From Methanosarcinales archaeon (lineage in GTDB: Archaea; Halobacteriota; Syntropharchaeia; Alkanophagales; Methanospirareceae), in assembly GCA_016649585.1 (NCBI GenBank), contig JAENXH010000069.1, forward strand, positions 1-7,002: DNA of 7,002 bases, read 5' to 3'. Position 1 is the first letter of the stretch. Every line of letters begins with the position of its first letter. Below the pieces are notes generated by a model, which saw only the letters and a list, made by a program, of their open reading frames with translations, ran no database searches and had not been told where the DNA came from. Positions 4,209 to 7,002 of the stretch are shown here, one piece after another. The position numbers were made by a program, and so were the translations under genes.

Positions 4209-5528
4209 ATGGCTAAGATAGAGGATAAAGTAGACTTATACGACGATAGAGGCAACAAACTATTGGGCGACGTACCGATAACTGCGCTCAGCCCTCTGAG
4301 AAACCCCGCGATAAGGAAGATCTGCGGTTTAGTGGCTCGGTTAGCGGCTGTTGATTTAGCAGGACTGGAGAAGCGGATATCATCAGGCGCAATCGCAGGC
4401 AAACAGATGATCATACGGAACAAGGGCATGGACCTGGACATCGTGGGTAAAGGAAAAGCGATCGCGAGCCAGATGAAGGACATGCTCGAGGTCGAAGCAG
4501 GAGACGAGACCAGAGCAGATTTGTTGGCTGGTGGAAAGCGGCTATTGGTCGAAGTGCCTTCGGCGAGAATCCTTGCGGACTACTCGGCTGCACGGACAAA
4601 CGTCTGTGCGGCACTGACGCAAGCCCTAATTGACACCTTTGATGTGGACATGTGGAAGGCGTCGGACATTAAGGGGGCTGTATGGGGGATGTACCCGCAG
4701 GATCCGGCAATGACTGGCTCTGTCGTGGCGACGTTGGTGGACGTGCCGATAAGTAATGAGGGGCCAGGATATACCCTGAGGAATATCCCGGTGAACCACA
4801 TTGCAGCGACGGTACGGAAGCGAGCAATGCCCGGAGCATGTCTGTCCATGGTACTGGAAGAGTCAGCGTGCTATGAGATGGGCGATGCGGTAGGTCCTTT
4901 TGAGCGTGGTCATCTCTTGGACTTTGCGTACGAGGGGCTGAATGCGAACAACATGCTGTTCAACCTCATAAAGGAGAATGGACAGGACGGAACGCTTGGA
5001 GATGTCGTGTATGCCCTGGTGGAGAAGGCAAAAGCGGATGGCGTGGCAAAGCCGAAGACGAAGCTGGGATCTGGCTATACGGTCTTTGGCACGGACGATT
5101 TGCAGATGTGGAATGCCTACGCCTCAACGGGAATGCTTGCTGCGGTGATGGTGAATTGTGCTGCAATGCGTGCTGGACAGCCGGTGCCATCGAGCATCAT
5201 GTACTTCAACGAGATGTTGGAGCATGATACCGGACTTCCGGGCGTTGACTACGGAAAGGCACAGGGAGCATCGGTATCGAGTTCGTTCTTCTCGCACTCC
5301 ATTTATGGAGGCGGCGGACCTGGTGTATTCCACGGGAACCACATCGTTACGAGGCATGCTAAGGGGCAGTTCATACCGTGCTTCTGTGCTGCGATGTGCA
5401 TAGACGCAGACACGCAGTATTTCGCGCCGTCAAGGACGTCAGGTCTGTATGGAGAAGTGCTGGGTTCGATACCTGAGTTTGCAGAGCCAATGAAAGCAGT
5501 CGCGGAAGGCGCAAAGGAGATAATGTAA
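4209..5528 (+). CDS. mcrB: Methyl-coenzyme M reductase subunit beta
   Basis: The beta subunit of the cytoplasmic alpha2-beta2-gamma2 MCR, which interconverts methyl-coenzyme M plus coenzyme B with methane plus the heterodisulfide; in methane oxidisers it runs in reverse. At 439 residues it is almost the methanogen length (about 443). Seen: N-terminal VDLYDDRGNKLLGDVPITALSPLRNPA in family order (8-34), GMYPQDPAMTGSV (160-172), PGYTLRNIPVNHIAATVRKRAMPG (186-209), and the active-site block SSFFSHSIYGGGGPGVFHGNHIVTRH (358-383). Phe360, Tyr366 and His378 correspond to methanogen Phe361, Tyr367 and His379 at the coenzyme B / coenzyme M channel. Eight cysteines are present, including CFCAAMC (391-397), where methanogen proteins have a single Cys in the motif. 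First gene of a three-gene operon; mcrG begins 17 bases after the stop. The start is supported by GGAGG at 4193-4197 and family alignment. Confidence 0.98.
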   Translation: MAKIEDKVDLYDDRGNKLLGDVPITALSPLRNPAIRKICGLVARLAAVDLAGLEKRISSGAIAGKQMIIRNKGMDLDIVGKGKAIASQMKDMLEVEAGDETRADLLAGGKRLLVEVPSARILADYSAARTNVCAALTQALIDTFDVDMWKASDIKGAVWGMYPQDPAMTGSVVATLVDVPISNEGPGYTLRNIPVNHIAATVRKRAMPGACLSMVLEESACYEMGDAVGPFERGHLLDFAYEGLNANNMLFNLIKENGQDGTLGDVVYALVEKAKADGVAKPKTKLGSGYTVFGTDDLQMWNAYASTGMLAAVMVNCAAMRAGQPVPSSIMYFNEMLEHDTGLPGVDYGKAQGASVSSSFFSHSIYGGGGPGVFHGNHIVTRHAKGQFIPCFCAAMCIDADTQYFAPSRTSGLYGEVLGSIPEFAEPMKAVAEGAKEIM

Positions 5529-5544
5529 AGGAGGAAAGAAAAAA

Positions 5545-6381
5545 ATGCCACAATATACACCTGGAAGTAGTTTAGTAGGAGAAAACCGCAGAAAGTTCAT
5601 GGATCCCTCCAAGAAGTTAGAGAAGTTGCGGGATATAGCAGAGGAAGATATAGTGAGAATGCTCGGACACCGCGCACCTGGAGAAGCTTACAAGAGTATT
5701 CATCCGCCAATAGAGGAGATGGAAGAGCCAGAATGCTCTGTTCGCGAGATGGTAAAGCCCACGCCAGGAGCAGCGGCAGGCGACAGGATTCGATACGTGC
5801 AATTCACCGACTCGATGTTCTTCGCACCTGCAACACCAAGAATCAGACCGATGATGTGGTTCACCAGATACAGAGGTGTGGACCCCGGTGTGCTGTCAGG
5901 GAGGACGATCGTAGAAGCGCGAGAAAGAGACGTCGAGGCGATAGCCAAAGAGTACATGGACAATGAGACGTATGACACTGCGAGGACCGGACTGAGAGGA
6001 AGGACTGTTCACGGGCATTCCGTTCGATTGGATGAGAACGGAGTAATGTTCGATGCGCTGAGGAGATGGTCACGTGACCCGAACGGCGACATAAAATACG
6101 TGAAGGACATGGTCGGCGGTGCAATGGACAAGGAAGTGGTATTAGGAAAGCCACTCTCAGAGGACGAATTAAGGAAGAGGACAACGACGTTCAGAAATGC
6201 TCAGGGCGGTGTCTGGATGGAAGAAGACGACCCCGAAGTGGCTGACGTCATATCCGAGATCCACTGGAACAGGACCTGGGGTGGATTCCAGCCATTCATA
6301 GCGAGATCAGACATTGCAGGGAATAAGGACGTAGGCGTAAAGGGATTGAAGCTGTACACTCCAAGAGGTGGAGTGGAGTAA
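5545..6381 (+). CDS. mcrG: Methyl-coenzyme M reductase subunit gamma, with C-terminal extension
   Basis: The gamma subunit helps hold the nickel cofactor F430 in MCR. Seen: MPQYTPGSSLVGENRRKF (1-18), LEKLRDIAEEDIVRMLGHRAPGEAY (25-49), REMVKPTPGAAAGDRIRYVQFTDSMFFAPA (67-96), the LSGR loop (117-120, Ser118) and VHGHSVRLDENG (155-166). His156 and His158 fall at the same numbers as the F430-contacting histidines of Methanothermobacter McrG. The product has 278 residues against roughly 250 in methanogens. The conserved C-terminal GGF motif is at 246-248 and is followed by about 30 extra residues that include FIARSDIAGN and end in YTPRGGVE. The interval to mcrB is 16 bases and to mcrA 18; GGAGG at 5530-5534 gives the start. 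No mcrD or mcrC separates it from mcrB. Confidence 0.98.
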   Translation: MPQYTPGSSLVGENRRKFMDPSKKLEKLRDIAEEDIVRMLGHRAPGEAYKSIHPPIEEMEEPECSVREMVKPTPGAAAGDRIRYVQFTDSMFFAPATPRIRPMMWFTRYRGVDPGVLSGRTIVEARERDVEAIAKEYMDNETYDTARTGLRGRTVHGHSVRLDENGVMFDALRRWSRDPNGDIKYVKDMVGGAMDKEVVLGKPLSEDELRKRTTTFRNAQGGVWMEEDDPEVADVISEIHWNRTWGGFQPFIARSDIAGNKDVGVKGLKLYTPRGGVE

Positions 6382-6399
6382 ACAAGGAGGAAAAGAAAA

Positions 6400-7002
6400 A
6401 TGCCAGTTCAAAATTTAGAACATAGTTTCTTGAAAGCGATGTCGGATAAGTTCGCCGAGAAGCCCGAGAGCACCAAGACGAAGTTTTACGTGTACGGCGG
6501 TATCGAGCAGAAAGGAGGAATGAGGAAGAGGGAGTTTATAGAGGACGCGAAGAAGATCGTAGAGAGTCGTGTTTCCGGAACTCCAGCATATAATCCTGAC
6601 GTGGGGATGCCGCAAGGGCAGAGATTCTTGATGCCTTACATGATGAACCACACGGACATCATGGTCAACCACGATGACCTGCACTGGGTGAATAATGCCG
6701 CAATGCAGCAGTGCCATGATGACATGAGGAGGACAATCATCCTCGGTATGGATGACGCACACGCGATTCTGGAGACGAGATTGAGCAAGGAAGTCACGCC
6801 AGATACCATAAACAATTACATGGAAGTGATAAACCACGCCTTACCTGGTGCGGCAACCATCCAGGAGCACATGGTGGAGACCAAGCCAGCATTAGTCGCG
6901 GATTCGTACTCAAAGATATTTACCGGTGATGACGACCTTGCGGATGCAATTGACAGAAGGTTCTTGTTAGACATCAACAAGGAGTTCCCGGCAGGCTGGG
7001 AG
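6400..7002 (+). CDS. mcrA: Methyl-coenzyme M reductase subunit alpha, N-terminal 201 codons (runs off right edge)
   Basis: The alpha subunit carries most of the active site. Only the first 201 residues (of about 550-570 in the family) are present, and the frame is open to the last base. Seen: MPVQNLEHSFLKAMSDKFAE at the start, GQRFLMPYMMNHTDIM (73-88), DDLHWVNNAAMQQCHDDMRRT (92-112), VTPDTINNYMEVINHALPGAA (132-152) and QEHMVETKPALVADSYSKIFTGDDDLADAID (155-185). Gln155 matches the glutamine (147 in Methanothermobacter) that ligates nickel of F430 from below. Cys105 replaces the usual Met in the NNAAMQQ segment. The N-terminal region resembles ANME-1 group McrA from memory; the ANME-1 cysteine motif and the other diagnostic residues lie beyond the edge. 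GGAGG at 6386-6390 precedes the ATG by nine bases. Confidence 0.98.
   Translation, partial: MPVQNLEHSFLKAMSDKFAEKPESTKTKFYVYGGIEQKGGMRKREFIEDAKKIVESRVSGTPAYNPDVGMPQGQRFLMPYMMNHTDIMVNHDDLHWVNNAAMQQCHDDMRRTIILGMDDAHAILETRLSKEVTPDTINNYMEVINHALPGAATIQEHMVETKPALVADSYSKIFTGDDDLADAIDRRFLLDINKEFPAGWE

Noticed and set aside
4157..4483. Minus-strand open frame across the mcrB start
   Set aside because: Antisense shadow of mcrB with a low-complexity Ser/Pro/Leu-rich product and no recognisable domain.
6415..6837. Minus-strand open frame of 140 codons
   Set aside because: It lies wholly antisense to mcrA, whose protein is unmistakable; it has no ribosome binding site and no family motif.

Overview
The window comes from an archaeon that uses methyl-coenzyme M reductase (MCR), most likely an ANME-1 / Methanophagales-type anaerobic methane oxidiser. 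The right-hand 2.8 kb carries mcrB, mcrG and the first 201 codons of mcrA in the order B-G-A. No mcrD or mcrC lies between them, whereas methanogens typically have mcrBDCGA. The Mcr sequences diverge from methanogen enzymes but keep the active-site motifs. TATA-type promoters and strong GGAGG ribosome binding sites also fit an archaeon. The lineage call rests on gene order and recalled sequence resemblance, not on a database search.

Layout: on the minus strand, reading leftwards from about 1232, lie moaD, moaE and an ArsM-type arsenite methyltransferase that runs off the left edge. A short intergenic stretch (1278-1391) separates them from a divergent plus-strand pair: a class II (SufS/CsdA-like) cysteine desulfurase and fdhD, joined by a one-base stop/start overlap. 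A 91-base gap with a good TATA element leads to a small class I SAM methyltransferase (3441-3986). A 222-base AT-rich intergenic region follows, holding inverted repeats, a probable mcr promoter and a 5'-leader hairpin. The mcrBGA operon then runs to the right edge.

How the genes may work together: MoaD and MoaE form molybdopterin synthase, which builds the dithiolene of molybdopterin or tungstopterin. A cysteine desulfurase can supply sulfur both for the MoaD thiocarboxylate and to FdhD. FdhD passes sulfur to the metal-bis-pterin cofactor of formate-dehydrogenase-type enzymes; in this kind of organism the clients could be formate dehydrogenase-like proteins or formylmethanofuran dehydrogenase. 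The left half therefore reads as a Mo/W-cofactor assembly and sulfuration locus. MCR performs the methane-activating (or methane-forming) step.

The most interesting speculation is that the sulfur-mobilising pair and the SAM methyltransferase, next to mcr and on the same strand, could serve MCR itself, either through its methylthio-modified F430 (known from ANME-1 MCR) or through protein modification. The sequence does not prove this. No tRNA, rRNA, CRISPR array or mobile element was seen.
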